Shown in pieces: positions 50,707 to 61,975 of a DNA stretch of 64,000 nucleotides. Below the pieces are notes generated by a model. That model had not been told where the DNA came from, searched no databases, and saw only the letters and a list, made by a program, of their open reading frames with translations. This DNA is from Ostrinia nubilalis. Taxonomy: Eukaryota > Arthropoda > Insecta > Lepidoptera > Crambidae. The position numbers and the translations under genes are program-made. The stretch covers positions 434,001-498,000 of the forward strand of contig NC_087118.1 in NCBI RefSeq assembly GCF_963855985.1. Reading direction: 5' to 3'. Numbering within the stretch: the first letter of the stretch is position 1; the number at the start of each line of letters is the position of its first letter.

Positions 50707-52044
50707 ATGTCCAAATATCGGACCAAGAACCCAACCGTAAGTTAAAATAATTATTTTATATTTTTGGTGATCTAATAGTGATACGTGATGCCAACTCTGG
50801 GCTCCCACTGTCACGCTTATTGAATCAACCTGTCTGCTAAATCAATGTGATACGTGCTGCCTTTTTTGGGCTAACACTGCCACGAGTATTGATAATTTTG
50901 GCCCTCCAAAAATGTGCTGTTCTCTCGAAAGTATGCGACACGTCTAAAAACCAAACTCTTTGGTTGTTTCAGTCGATGCCATCGTCGAGGAAGATGTCGG
51001 CAGTGCTGTAATAAGCTTACAGGATGAAAACCATCCTGAATCACTGTGGCCTGAGTCACAGTGCCTAGTATCACCCTCCAAATCTATACCTGGACCCTCT
51101 TCGCCAAAAGAGACGCAAGAAGTCGTGCCATCCGAGGCTGTAAGCCCTACCAAAGCGGTTTTAGACGATGATATTTTGCAACTGTTGGGTTACGCTCCTA
51201 AGACGGAAGCCACTATCGGTCCGGCTATCCATAAAGACGTCGCCAACAGGTGGCAAGAAATCCTAGCAAAGGGTCTTCAAAAAGATGTTAAGGACCAAAT
51301 TATGCAGCAATGCTCGGTACCAAATAATTGCGATTTATTACTGGCACCTACGTTAAATCCTGAGGTTAAGGCCGCTATTCGAGATGTTATGGTGAAACGA
51401 GATTCGGCACTAATGTACCAACAAAAACAGCTTGCAGTAGCTATTTTAGCTTTAGGCACAGCTGTAGACTCAATTCTTTCGAATGAAACATTCAAACAAA
51501 AGATTTTAAAGCCAATAAGTGATGCGTGCCGCATTTTATGTGACATACATTTCCACGAGACTAAGACTCTCATAGGCATTTCGTTATTACTTCGATTAAT
51601 ACTAATCCTAAGACAAAATTATGTATGTAAACCCCTTTGCTTGAATTTGTGTCTGTCTTGTTGGTTGTCCTAATTAAATAAATAAATACTGAACTGAAGG
51701 ATTCATTGGTTAACACCGTTAGAAACAATCAACTTTTTGGTGACAATATTACGGAAAAAATTAAAACTGCAAAATCCATCCAAAAATCTGGAGAGGCATT
51801 GAAAACCGTACCAAAACCTACATATAAAAATCCAGCTAACAAACCAAGTACAAGTAAGACTAATAATTTAAACTACAAACCGCAGCAACGGAAGGCCGAC
51901 AACAAGACAACCACCGCTTCTGCGAGAGGTCGGCCGGCCTACCGCACGACGCGCCCGGGCCCCAGCGACTCGTACCGGCCTCCGCACCGCTCGCCAACTC
52001 ATCAGCCGCCGCCACCGTCGTCGAGGAGGACTCATCGCACCTAG
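50707..52044 (+). pseudogene. DIRS gag
   Basis: The main block is 50,973-51,568, with LLGYAPKTE, HKDVANRWQEILAKGL, LAPTLNPEVKAAIRDVMVKR and LAVAILALGTAVDSIL, the pattern of DIRS/Ngaro Gag proteins. It continues after a 130-bp insertion at 51,699 with NNQLFGDNITEKIKTAKS and a basic/proline-rich tail to the stop at 52,044. The frame upstream of 50,973 has no ATG. A candidate first exon starts at ATG 50,707 and ends in a GTAAGT donor at 50,737, with an acceptor TTGTTTCAG ending 50,972, but the phase is off by one. The exact start is therefore unknown. Confidence 0.7.
51569..51698 (+). mobile_element. Short LINE 3'-end insertion in DIRS gag
   Basis: About 130 bp interrupt the Gag homology between its ETK and LVNTVRNN blocks. 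It ends with TTAAATAAATAAATACTGAA, an AAAT tail like those of CR1-type LINEs. The TSD is unclear (ACTAAG versus ACTGAAG). Confidence 0.5.
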
Positions 52045-52049
52045 ATCAC

Positions 52050-52364
52050 GAGGTACTGTACGCTGGCAGACTCAAATACTTTTTACATGAGTGGTCACAT
52101 AATCACGAATGACCCCACTATTTTATCGTGGATAAATGGATATAAGATACCATTTTCCTCAATGCCAATCTGTACTAATAACCCTAGTGTTTATCCTCGC
52201 TCGGATAGTGAAAATAAAGATTTTAACGAATCTATTAACCATTTATTGAAAATTAATGCCATATCTATATGCAATCCTGTTAAAGGACAGTTTTTGTCTA
52301 CTGTCTTCCTAGTGCCAAAACCGAATGGTAGTAAACGATTCATTCTTAATTTAAAGTGCTTAAA
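52050..52364 (+). pseudogene. DIRS reverse transcriptase, N-terminal part
   Basis: It starts in another frame with YAGRLKYFLHEW, shifts near 52,105, then reads ITNDPTILSWINGYKIPF, INHLLKINAISIC and GQFLSTVFLVPKPNGSKRF, the N-terminal fingers of a DIRS-type RT. It is interrupted at 52,364|52,365 by a Helitron and continues at 55,419. Confidence 0.85.
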
Positions 52365-55300
52365 TCTATACTAATCTAATTATATAAAAGGAGAAACTGA
52401 CTGACTGACTGACAGATCAACGCACAGCCTAAACGGCTAAACGTAGGCACTTGAAATTTAGAAGGGACGTAGTTTAGGTACCGTATAGGTGCACTAAGAA
52501 AGGAAATCCCGAAATTACCACGGGAACGGGAATTAGCGGAAAAATCCTTTTGTAATGAAAATCTAAACCGCTTAAGTTAGATGCTTGAAATTTGGTGTGC
52601 AGGTACCTTAGTAAATTTAAAGCTTAGGTACAACAGGATATCGTAAAATTCCCACGGGAACGGGAGTTAGCGGGAAAAAACATATGTATGAAAAAATCTA
52701 AACTGCGTAAGATAGACGCTTGAAATTTGGCATGCAGGTACCTTAGTAAACTTAAAGCTTAGTTACAACAGGATATTGCAAAATTCCTACGGGAACTGGA
52801 GTTAACCGCTGAAGATAGATGAAGGGGGTAAAACGGGATCCACGCGTACGAAGTCGCGGGCGGCCGCTAGCTATCATCTATCTATCTATATAGGGTGGAA
52901 ACGATAAGTGATCTCACTCGATTATTTCTAAACTATGCAAGATATCGAAAAACTGGTTACTGATCCTGAAAGTGCTTAACGAGCTCTATCCAACGGTACC
53001 AATAATAGGTTACAAAATAAACGGGATCTATCTGAAAATTCAATGTTTCCAGCTTCCATACATTTAATAAAACCACTTAATATTAAAAACTATACAAACT
53101 ATCCAAAAACTGGTTACTGATCCTAAAAGTGCTTCATGAGCTCTATTCAACGGTACCAATAATAAGTTACAAAATAAACTGCATCTATCTGAAAATTCAA
53201 TGTTTCCGACTTCCATACATTTAGTACTGCCACAGTCATGGCACTCATGTCTTGATAATATTATAGCAAGTAAAGCTTAGAACCAATGTTTTCCATGAAT
53301 AATCTAAATATATAAAAGGAGAAACTGACTGCCTGACTGACAGATCAACGCACAGCCTAAACGGCTAAACGTAGGCACTTGAAATTTGGAAGAGACGTAG
53401 TTTAGGTACCGTAGAGGTGCACTAAGAAAGGAATTCCCGAAATTCCCACGGGAACGGGAATTAGCGGAAAAATCCTTTTGTATGAACAATCTAAACCGCT
53501 TAAGTTAGATGCTTGAAATTTGGTGTGCAGGTACCTTAGTAAACTTAAAGCTTAGGTACAACAGTATATCGTAAAATTCCCACGGGAACGGGAGTTACCG
53601 GGAAAAAACATATGTATGAAAAAATCTAAACTGCGTAAGATAGACGCTTGAAATTTGGCATGCAGGTACCTTAGTAAATTTAAAGCTTAGGTACAACAGG
53701 ATATCGTAAAATTCCCACGGGAACGGGAGTTAGCGGGAAAAAACATATGTATGAAAAAATCTAAACTGCGTAAGATAGACGCTTGAAATTTGGCATGCAG
53801 GTACCTTAGTAAACTTAAAGCTTAGTTACAACAGGATATTGCAAAATTCCTACGGGAACGGGAGTTAACCGCTGAAGATAGATGAAGGGGGTAAAACGGG
53901 ATCCACGCGTACGAAGTCGCGGGCGGCCGCTAGCTATCATCTATCTATCTATACAGGGTGGAAACGATAAGTGATCTCACTCGATTATTTCTAAACTATG
54001 CAAGATATCGAAAAACTGGTTACTGATCCTGAAAGTGCTTAACGAGCTCTATCCAACGGTACCAATAATAGGTTACAAAATAAACGGGATCTATCTAAAA
54101 ATTCAATGTTTCCAGCTTCCATACATTTAATAAAACCACTTAATATTAAAAACTATACAAACTATCCAAAAACTGGTTACTGATCCTAAAAGTGCTTCAT
54201 GAGCTCTATTCAACGGTACCAATAATAAGTTGCAAAATAAACTGCATCTATCTGAAAATTCAATGTTTCCGACTTCCATACATTTAGTACTGCCACAGTC
54301 ATGGCACTCATGTCTTGATAATATTATAGCAAGTAAAGCTTAGAACCAATGTTTTCCATGAATAATCTAAATATATAAAAGGAGAAACTGACTGCCTGAC
54401 TGACAGATCAACGCACAGCCTAAACGGCTAAACGTAGGCACTTGAAATTTGGAAGGGAAGTAGTTTAGGTACCGTAGAGGTGCACTAAGAAAGGAATTCC
54501 CGAAATTCCCACGGGAACGGGAATTAGCGGAAAAATCCTTTTGTATGAACAATCTAAACCGCTTAAGTTAGATGCTTGAAATTTGGTGTGCAGGTACCTT
54601 AGTAAACTTAAAGCTTAGGTACAACAGGATATCGTAAAATTCCCACGGGAACGGGAGTTACCGGGAAAAAACATATGTATGAAAAAATCTAAACTGCGTA
54701 AGATAGGCGCTTGAAATTTGGCATGCAGGTACCTTAGTAAATTTAAAGCTTAGGTACAACAGCATATCGTAAAATTCCCACGGGAACGGGAGTTAGCGGG
54801 AAAAAACATATGTATGAAAAAATCTAAACTGCGTAAGATAGACGCTTGAAATTTGGCATGCAGGTACCTTAGTAAACTTAAAGCTTAGTTACAACAGGAT
54901 ATTGCAAAATTCTAACGGGCACAGGAGTTAACCGCTGAAGATAGATGAAGGGGGTAAAACGGGATCCACGCGTACGAAGTCGCGGGCGGCCGCTAGCTAT
55001 CATCTATCTATATAAATAAAAATGAATTGATGTTCGTTAGTCTGATTATAACTCGAGAACGACTGGGCCGATTGAGCTGATTTTGGTTTTAATATGTTTG
55101 TCGTAGTCCAGGTCTACACGATGAGTAAATACGCGCGCGATATTGTTTTTCTGAGACAGACAAAATTCCACGCGGGCGAAGCCGCGGGCGGAAAGCTAGT
55201 AAATATTATAAAGCTGAAGAGTTTGTTTGTTTACTTGAACGCGCTAATGTCCGGAACTACTGGTCCGATTTGAAAAATTCTTTCAGTGTTAGATAGCCCT

Positions 55301-55418
55301 TTTATCGAGGAAGGCTATAGGCTATACAACATCACGCTACGATCAATAAGAGCAGTGCAACAATGAAAAATGTTGCGAAAACGGCTTTTCACGCGTACGA
55401 AGTCGCGGGCACAGCTAG
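52365..55418 (+). mobile_element. Helitron concatemer inserted in DIRS RT
   Basis: The outer boundaries are TC at 52365 (after A) and CTAG at 55415-55418 (before T); removing the insert rejoins the RT frame. Inside are three type-1 units (52365-52870, 53303-53933, 54366-54996), each ending GCGGCCGCTAG. The first two are followed by the same 432-bp filler (52871-53302 and 53934-54365), giving a 1063-bp tandem period. Then come a second Helitron family (55007-55199, ending GGCGGAAAGCTAG) and a third (about 55,201-55,418, ending GGGCACAGCTAG). The type-1 units differ in the number of 134-bp-like inner blocks. No Rep/helicase is present. Confidence 0.85.
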
Positions 55419-56121
55419 TAAATTCATAAAAACACAGCACTTTAAGATGGAGGACTATCGTACCGCATCAAAACTTATTACTGAAAATTGTTTCATGGCA
55501 TCAATAGATCTAAAAGACGCGTACTTTTCTATTCAGATTCATGAGTCTCATAAAAAATATCTTCGTTTTAAATATAACGACATAATGTACGAGTTTAATT
55601 GCTTACCTTTCGGTTTAAGCACGGCACCTTATGTTTTCACAAAGTTGATGAAACCAGTCTTAGAATTTTTGAGGTCACGTGGGATGCTTTCTGTTATGTA
55701 TCTAGATGATATGCTTTGTATCGGGCAGGATTATTTTGAATGTAAAAATAATGTTAGACAAACCAAAGCCCTTTTAGAGAGCTTAGGGTTTATTATGCTA
55801 AACACTGAAAAAAGTTGTTTGGTTCCTAAAAAAGTGACAAAATTTTTGGGATTCATTTTTAATTCTGAAGAAATGACTTTAACTTTACCTGAAGCTAAGA
55901 AAATTAAAATAAAAGACACACCTTTAACATTCAAAAATACCCGTAAATGTAAGTTACGTGAGTTCGCGAGGATAATAGGTTTATTAATATCATCTTGCCC
56001 GGCTATACAATACTCCTGGTTATACACCAAACTATTTGAACGCCATAAGTTTTTATGTTTACCTAAAAACCCAAGTTATGAGCAATTTATACATATTCCA
56101 TGTTCATTAAAAAGGATATAA
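55419..56121 (+). pseudogene. DIRS reverse transcriptase, core
   Basis: RT blocks are MASIDLKDAYFSIQIHESHK, KYLRFKYNDIMYEFNCLPFG, LSTAPYVFTKLMKPVL and VMYLDDMLCIG (catalytic YLDD), then VTKFLGFIFNSEEM and a C-terminal part reaching the insertion at 56,122. YLDDML and the AYFSI..HP-like block are typical of DIRS/Ngaro polymerases rather than gypsy. The nominal open frame starts upstream at 55,363, within Helitron sequence, so that N-terminus is not part of the protein. A one-base loss in an A-run near 56,110 puts the last residues out of phase with the continuation. Confidence 0.88.
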
Positions 56122-56400
56122 GGGTCAATATTGAAAGTGGGCGTATTCGGTTGATTCCCCTGGCATTTTTTAAAACTTAAGAGTTTAAACTTTAACTAAC
56201 AAAAGGCTAAATATCACATCATAGTAAACATATTTCACAAATAGGCATCACTGTCACATGTTTAGTTATAAAGATATATGACTTCAAAATTTTGGTGCCA
56301 GGGGAATCAATATAAGAAGCCAGGGGAATCAAAATAAAAAAAATGTATAGAATAATCGTTTATTTTAATTAAACTTACCAGTCTTTTGGTTTCATTTTGG

Positions 56401-56960
56401 TTCTTTAGAGTCATTATTAATCTTATAAGTAGTATTATAAAAAAAACAAAACAATATCTCTCTTTAGGAACTATCAATCACTTGTAAATAAAAAACAAAA
56501 CAATATCTCTCTTTAGGAACTATCAATCAACTATAACAAATCAACATAATTATCTAAACCTATTAAATTAATATAATTAAATCATCTAACGTGCCTACAA
56601 TATCTAACACAAGTCAATATTGCAGACGGTATTGTATGCATAAAATTATAACACCTTTTCATGCGGCAACAATGACGCTGTTTATGTATCTAACAGCGAT
56701 AAAGTTCTTTAGAGTCATTATTAATCTTATAAGTAGTATTATAAAAAAACAAAACAATATCTCTCTTTAGGAACTATCAATCAACTGTAACAAATCAACA
56801 TAATTATCTAAAAACTATTAAATTAATATAATTAAATCATCTAACGTGCCTACAATATCTAACACAAGTCAATATTGCAGACGGTATTGTATGCATAAAA
56901 GTATAACACCTACACAACAATGACGCTATTGATGTATCTAACAGCGATAAAGTTTCTCAA
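56401..56960. repeat. Tandem duplication of about 304 bp
   Basis: TTCTTTAGAGTCATTATTAA starts at 56401 and again at 56705. The following sequence (CAATATCTCTCTTTAGGAAC, CATCTAACGTGCCTAC, TAACAGCGATAAAG) repeats in order. The first copy also has a small internal duplication of the CAATATCTCTCTTTAGG block. Confidence 0.85.
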
Positions 56961-57017
56961 AAACGTATAAACTTATAACAATAAATGAATATGGTTTGCA
57001 AATGGACAAACAATAAA

Positions 57018-59559
57018 TTAAAAAATATCATAATCATCAGTAGAATCCGAGTCTTCCCCGCCATAGAGAGCTGACGTTACTATTTTACACATAGAATCGG
57101 AAATTAAGGTTTTATTTACTGAAGGCACATTAATCCAGAAGCTATCATCAGATGGAATATGAATATCCGATTGAATGCTCTGAACTTCAGTTGCAGCTAG
57201 CCCATAATTTGAGTTCGAAGTAGAAGGTTTATCGAAGTAATTTTCTTTTACAGTCTTGTTTGATTTCGCAGTTTTAGGTGTATCAGAGCTGTGCACATTT
57301 GAACTTTTGATATTATAAAAACCGATATGTTGACCATGAGGACAATGAATTGGTTCTTCCGAACACTTTTCTAAATGACAGCTAAGACGTCTCATGGCGA
57401 GGACTTCGGGAGTTTTATTGGTCCATATCACCTGATGAACTTCCATGGTGCCCCTGAATTCTCTTAAATCAGAGGGAATTAACAAGTCCTTCTCCAACAT
57501 ACCAGATTCTTGAACTTCCGCTATCGTAACTCCCGGACATTTATCTTTAAGATAGCTGATAAGGACATCAATGTTTGGAATGTCATTGCCTTCAGCGACG
57601 ATTCGATCTGCTGTTCTTTTCAATATTCCGCCCACACCATCGGGAGCTCCTTTGCCGTGCCCTTTCTCCGAGTAATTCCAAATTACACGCCGTAAACTTG
57701 CATAATCCCAGTGAAGCTTAGTCATTATGTAAAACATTTTTCTGTTTCTGTATTGAGCAGACGGCGAGTCTGATATGAAATGTAATGTTTCTGGTTTCGA
57801 ATTGTCCATAATAAAATTCAGCACAGGCACCAAATGCTCCCATATGGCGACAGCATCATGTCGTAAGCATTCACTCAAAGTGCAGAAAGATTTAGTGCAT
57901 AACTTTCCATTTTGTAAATAGTAAATAACAGATGTGTGTAGTGAGATTTGCTGTCTAGAGCTACCAAAGTGAAAGGCCTGAACTTCGGCAGCATATTTGG
58001 TGTTGTAGTTCTCACTAAAATCACAATGCACAATACATTCGCCAGATTTCAAATTTGATTTCAATGTTTTAATATAGTTATTTTGCGTAACAATGTTGGC
58101 ACAATGCTTCATGTACGGTCTTAGTAGCGTCTCAAAATGGTTAATAATCTCTTTTGGGCTGGCCGATATTTTTTGCTTCAATGATTGCACAGTACTTTTT
58201 TCTTGTCCGTTTTTTATATACTTCTTCTTTGATTTCGTCCAAAACGAGTAATGACATTCCTTGGAGTTATCGAATTCTTTATAACTCAAATGTTTATCTT
58301 TACAAGAGTCACAGCCACCACTCAGACATTTTATATTTTTAGAATCACAGCACAAAGATTCAAGTACTTCATAAGGAGATTTTTATACTATTATGCCGTT
58401 GTTTTTAAGAGCCATCACGGCAAGATTCATATTCTCGTGGATAGTACAAAGACATGTATCTCTAGCTTTGACATTTGGAGTTATCGTCCAAAACGGCCGA
58501 AGCGTGCAGAAGAAACTGTAACTTATTTTGTACTCAGGGTGCAGTTGAAGAAACTTTTTGTGCAATTGATGTAAGTTGAAATTAAGGTAGCGTTTCTGTT
58601 TTTTTATCTTGTTTCTAGTTATTATATTCTTTTTTTCCAGAACACATTCGACTATTCTCATCGTCTTCAAAAAACTTTTCGATTTCACTTTTTAATTGAT
58701 TTTTTGATGATGCGACATGTGACTGTTGAGACTTATTCATTTGATTGTTTTTGTGTACTTTTGGCACCTTATTTTTCTCAGAGTTATGAATGTTCAATCT
58801 TTTTAATTGTTTTTTGTATTTCTCATTAATCCTCTTCAATTCTTGAATTTTTCTGTCTTTAATCTGCAGTTCTTTGTCAGCCCTGTATTTTATTTTTCTT
58901 AAAAGATATTTCCACGGAGATTTTTTCTTAGTTGTTGTGAGAACTGGATCTTGTCTACCAGTTTTATTTGGAAATTTAACTTGCTGTGATATCGTCGCCG
59001 AATCATTTTCAATTACCGAACTTTGAGGAGAAGGTGTTAGACTTTCTCGGCGTAAAGTTAGTGCTTCACTCAAATTCTGTTGATGGTCAATATTTTTTTC
59101 ATTATATTTCTTCTTACAGATCTTCTAAGTCGATCAGATGCTGCAGAGCTATTACTCACGGGACTCAGGCAGGCTGGTGATTCAATAGCTTTACAATTAG
59201 GAGACTGAGGAGAAGTCATTCTCAGAGGATCTGTTATATCATCACTAATCATATCCGAGTCATCCTTTTCTTCAACAATAACGTGTTCTTCAACTTCTTT
59301 TATTTTTTGAAGTTTCTTTCTCTGGTTGTATCGATTGGAACTATCTCTACTCTTCTTTCTCGCTATTTTTTTCTGTCTTGGAGACATTTCAGCAATTGGT
59401 ATAATTATTCCTTTCCTTTTTTTGTTTAAATACTTCTTTTTTTCTTTTTCTTGCTGTTGTGCACGTAATACGGGATCATTATTAATTTTTTCTAATCTTT
59501 TTTTTTTCAGCCAGTCGTTTTTTTTCTAGTTTCTCTTCGCGAGATTGCTTAGGAGGCAT
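57018..59559 (-). pseudogene. DDE-like transposase of the 5.25-kb element
   Basis: It starts at ATG 59559 with a Lys/Arg/Glu-rich N-terminus. The C-terminal half (58,355-57,018) carries an acidic triad pattern: IVHCDFSENYNTKYAAE, LHFISDSPSAQYRNRKMF and EKGHGKGAPDGVGGILKR. A cysteine/histidine cluster precedes it (CTIHEN, then CCDSKN, CLSGGCDSCKDKH), perhaps zinc binding. I know this order from uncharacterised transposon proteins of insects and cnidarians. The gene is broken: an in-frame TAA at 58383-58385 and frame changes near 58,630, 59,120 and 59,500. At least two of the changes lie in A-runs. Without those breaks it would be one protein of about 840 residues. Confidence 0.7.
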
Positions 59560-59603
59560 TGCTTTAAAAACTGTAACAAAACAAAAATAAACATACAATT
59601 TGT

Positions 59604-59870
59604 CGGCCGTTTGGTGTAGTGGTTCAGAACGGACTACTATGCCGAGAGGTCCCGGGTTCGATTCCCGGCCGGGCAGAAATTGAAATGATGAATTTTAATT
59701 TCTGTGACGGGTCTGGATGTGACTATGTATAATATTTATGTAATTAAAAAAAAAAGTATATAAGTAGTATATCCGTTAAGCTAGCACCCATAACACAAGC
59801 ATTGAGTTGCTTACTTTGGGGCTAGCTGGCGCTGTGTGAAATTGTCCAAAGATTTAAAAAATACTATACT
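59604..59870 (+). mobile_element. tRNA-derived SINE
   Basis: The 5' part has a tRNA-like head, with box A-like TGGTGTAGTGGTTCAGAACG and box B GGGTTCGATTCCCGGCC. The body follows (GTGACGGGTCTGGATGTG), an A-run, then CCCATAACACAAGC and TTGGGGCTAGCTGGCGCTGT. This body is common in lepidopteran SINEs. It is not a functional tRNA gene: the cloverleaf continues straight into the SINE body. Confidence 0.8.
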
Positions 59871-59882
59871 ATTGAAATACTA

Positions 59883-60327
59883 AACGCCAGCTCGCGACTT
59901 CGTCCACGTGGACTTTAATGGCAACAAAGTTTCTCCTCACATATCTGCCCGTTTGGGCACCCCCGGTGGCCCGGCAACTGGTAGCATAACAAGAGTATCA
60001 AAACACCTAGACCGGAGGTAATACATAAATATAAAAATAGTATCGATATTAACCCGACAGGGAATCGAACCCGGGACCTTGTAAAAGGCGATATTATAAA
60101 AAACAGCGAGCTGCACTCGACCATAGAGATCGTCAAATATCTACATTTTAAAACTCTTCCGATACTGAGTGACTGACTGACAGACAATTCACAGCCGAAA
60201 CTACTGAACGCAAGAAGCTGAAATCTGGCCATTCATGTTCCTTTGAGAGTGTAAGGGAGAACTAAGTGAGGAATTTTTAAATTCCACCCCGAGAGACGAC
60301 GCGGACGAATTCGCGGCCTGCCGCTAG
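59883..60327. mobile_element. Helitron-like ends in opposite orientations
   Basis: At 59,890 CCAGCTCGCGACTTCGTCCA is a reversed Helitron 3' end. At 60,300-60,327 CGACGCGGACGAATTCGCGG ... CCGCTAG is a forward 3' end. Between them lies GACAGGGAATCGAACCCGGG, a reversed tRNA box B (SINE scrap), and CTGAGTGACTGACTGACAGA, typical of the Helitron 5' region. Exact limits are not clear. Confidence 0.55.
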
Positions 60328-61370
60328 GATAATATACAAGAATTAGAATTATTCGTTGGTTTCAATATTTAATCCTAACCCAATAAAATATTTAACTTAC
60401 AATGTATAGTATAACAGCACATGATCTTATATAATAACATACACTTTACACCTCTTGCCGCCTCTATATCAGCGGTGCGAGAGATAACATCGGACTGCAG
60501 TGTTCAGTTTGATGTGCCATTAATCAATGGCACAATATTATAATTATTATTTTATACGTAACCTATAATCATAAATGAGAGTATGATAATTTATGGAAGC
60601 TTTGATTCCCCTGGCATTTTGCCAGGGGAATCAATGCCAGGGGAGTCAATAAAAGTTAATATTCTTTCAATTTTGTTTAAATGGATTGATTTTTGCCAAT
60701 GATTATTATAAAAACAATGAATAGTCCTATATACCCTACTGTTAATCCTAGTAAAGAAATTCTTAATCATCAAAAAACATTTTTTAAAGTGGCCAGGGTA
60801 ATCAATGACCTAGTGAAACAAAGCCAGGGGAATCAAATTCTTACCTTCGTAAATCCGGCTTGGAAACGTCGAGACGCGCGACCTCTCCTCGTGATGTTCA
60901 GAGCGCGACTAAAGCCACTTGCCGACGTGCACGCCTTCGCCGTAGACATTTATAATAACAAGGCAGGTGGCATTTAGTGACGCGCCAAGGGAATCAATCG
61001 TTGCGTTCGGACAAACACAAACTATTTTGTTTTCACAAAACAGTGATTGGCACAGACTTTGTGTATTTATTAAATCATTAAACAACTCACTGTTTAACTC
61101 TTAAATTACAAAAAATCTTAAATTTATGACTATAGATAGGTAAATTATTAATGGTTTGTTCAAAAAATTACAAAGGGACAGCCCAAGGGAATCAAATATC
61201 AAGGCTTCGAAGATTTTTTTCAGATGTTATAAGCTAAAATAAACACCGTTTTTGTTGTGCCCCATTTAATTTAAACATTAGAGTAACAGAAAAAAAATAT
61301 CTTACATTAAAATTTAAACGTTATGGGTAGTTTTTGCCCCCGGACAGTGTTTTTTTTGGCTTTCAAGATT
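60328..61370. other. Non-coding 5' part of the 5.25-kb transposon
   Basis: Apart from the GCCAGGGGAATCAA motif copies and AT-rich sequence I see no gene. A 94-codon frame at 60,693-60,977 is not recognised and overlaps the motif copies. Confidence 0.5.
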
Positions 61371-61375
61371 GACCC

Positions 61376-61761
61376 ATAAATTGGTGGTTAGATCATAATA
61401 TACTTTGGATATTTTTCACTTAAGGTCAATCAATATAAACTTGAAATTTTCTCTGACGCCTCTACCACTGGTTGGGGCGCTTACTTAACTGTTGTGGACA
61501 AAAGAGCTATGGTTATTGGAAGGATGATGAAAAATCTTTACATATTAACGAATTGGAACTGAAATCTGCTTTTCTAGCACTTAAATGTTTCGCTAAAGAG
61601 ATATTTGACTGTAATATTTTACTTCGTATAGATAATGTAACTGCTATATCCTGTATTAATCGTATGGGTAGTGTTCAATATAATCATTGAAATAAACTCT
61701 CAAGGCAACTTTGGGAATGGTGTGAAGAGCGTAGAATAATTGTTTTCGCTTCCTACATAAA
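61376..61761 (+). pseudogene. DIRS RNase H
   Basis: It shows YKLEIFSDASTTGWGAYL (first acidic residue), then in a shifted frame KSLHINELELKSAFLALKCF, ILLRIDNVTAISCINRMGSV, a stop, and LWEWCEERRIIVFASYI. This is the DIRS RNase H pattern. It is broken by a frame change near 61,485 and a stop near 61,690, and is cut at 61,761 by the second BEL/Pao element. Confidence 0.85.
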
Positions 61762-61975
61762 TGTTGGGTTCCAACACTAAAACTCATTCATTCCTTCATT
61801 CGTTCGATCTTGTGACGTATGTATTTGAGCGCCTTTCGCGCCCAGTAGCGTTTCGTACTCCGGCCATTACACTTCTGATTGTGAGTAATATCTTAAACTG
61901 TGCAGACCTGGCAATAAACTTAATTAGTGAAACACGGCCTTTCAATCACAACTACAACAACTCCGCTGCCCTACA
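61762..61975 (+). repeat. 5' LTR of the second BEL/Pao element
   Basis: It starts TGTTGGGTTCCAACACTAAA at the break of DIRS homology and ends CTGCCCTACA just before a TGG primer site. The 3' LTR is outside the window, so the limits rest on these signals. Confidence 0.7.

Larger units (their letters stand above)
56122..61375. mobile_element. 5.25-kb DNA transposon with DDE-like transposase (Sola-like?)
   Basis: The termini GGGTCAATATTGAAAG and, inward from the right, GGGTCAATCTTGAAAG are inverted repeats with one mismatch. The 4-bp TSD ATAA is at 56118-56121 and 61376-61379, and removing the insert rejoins the DIRS sequence. The word GCCAGGGGAATCAA(T) occurs about ten times near the two ends, in both orientations. 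One gene lies on the minus strand (57,018-59,559). A SINE and Helitron ends are nested at 59,604-60,327. A 4-bp TSD is known for the Sola superfamily. The assignment is inference and was not checked by alignment. Confidence 0.8.
50700..61761 (+). mobile_element. Decayed DIRS-type retrotransposon, multiply interrupted
   Basis: Pieces of one DIRS element lie in order on the plus strand: gag (50,973-51,568 and 51,699-52,044), RT N-terminus (about 52,050-52,364), RT core (55,419-56,121) and RNase H (61,376-61,761). Insertions separate them: a short LINE tail (51,569-51,698), a Helitron concatemer (52,365-55,418), a DNA transposon (56,122-61,375) and a BEL/Pao element (61,762 onward). The last three junctions rejoin coding sequence. 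The tyrosine recombinase that defines the group should follow RNase H and is not in the window. Several frame changes show it is dead. Confidence 0.85.

Noticed and set aside
53304..54552. 61-codon minus-strand frames repeated 1063 bp apart
   Set aside because: Part of the Helitron tandem unit, not coding.
59604..59680. tRNA gene
   Set aside because: A/B box tRNA-like head continues into a SINE body and A-run; it is a retroposed SINE.
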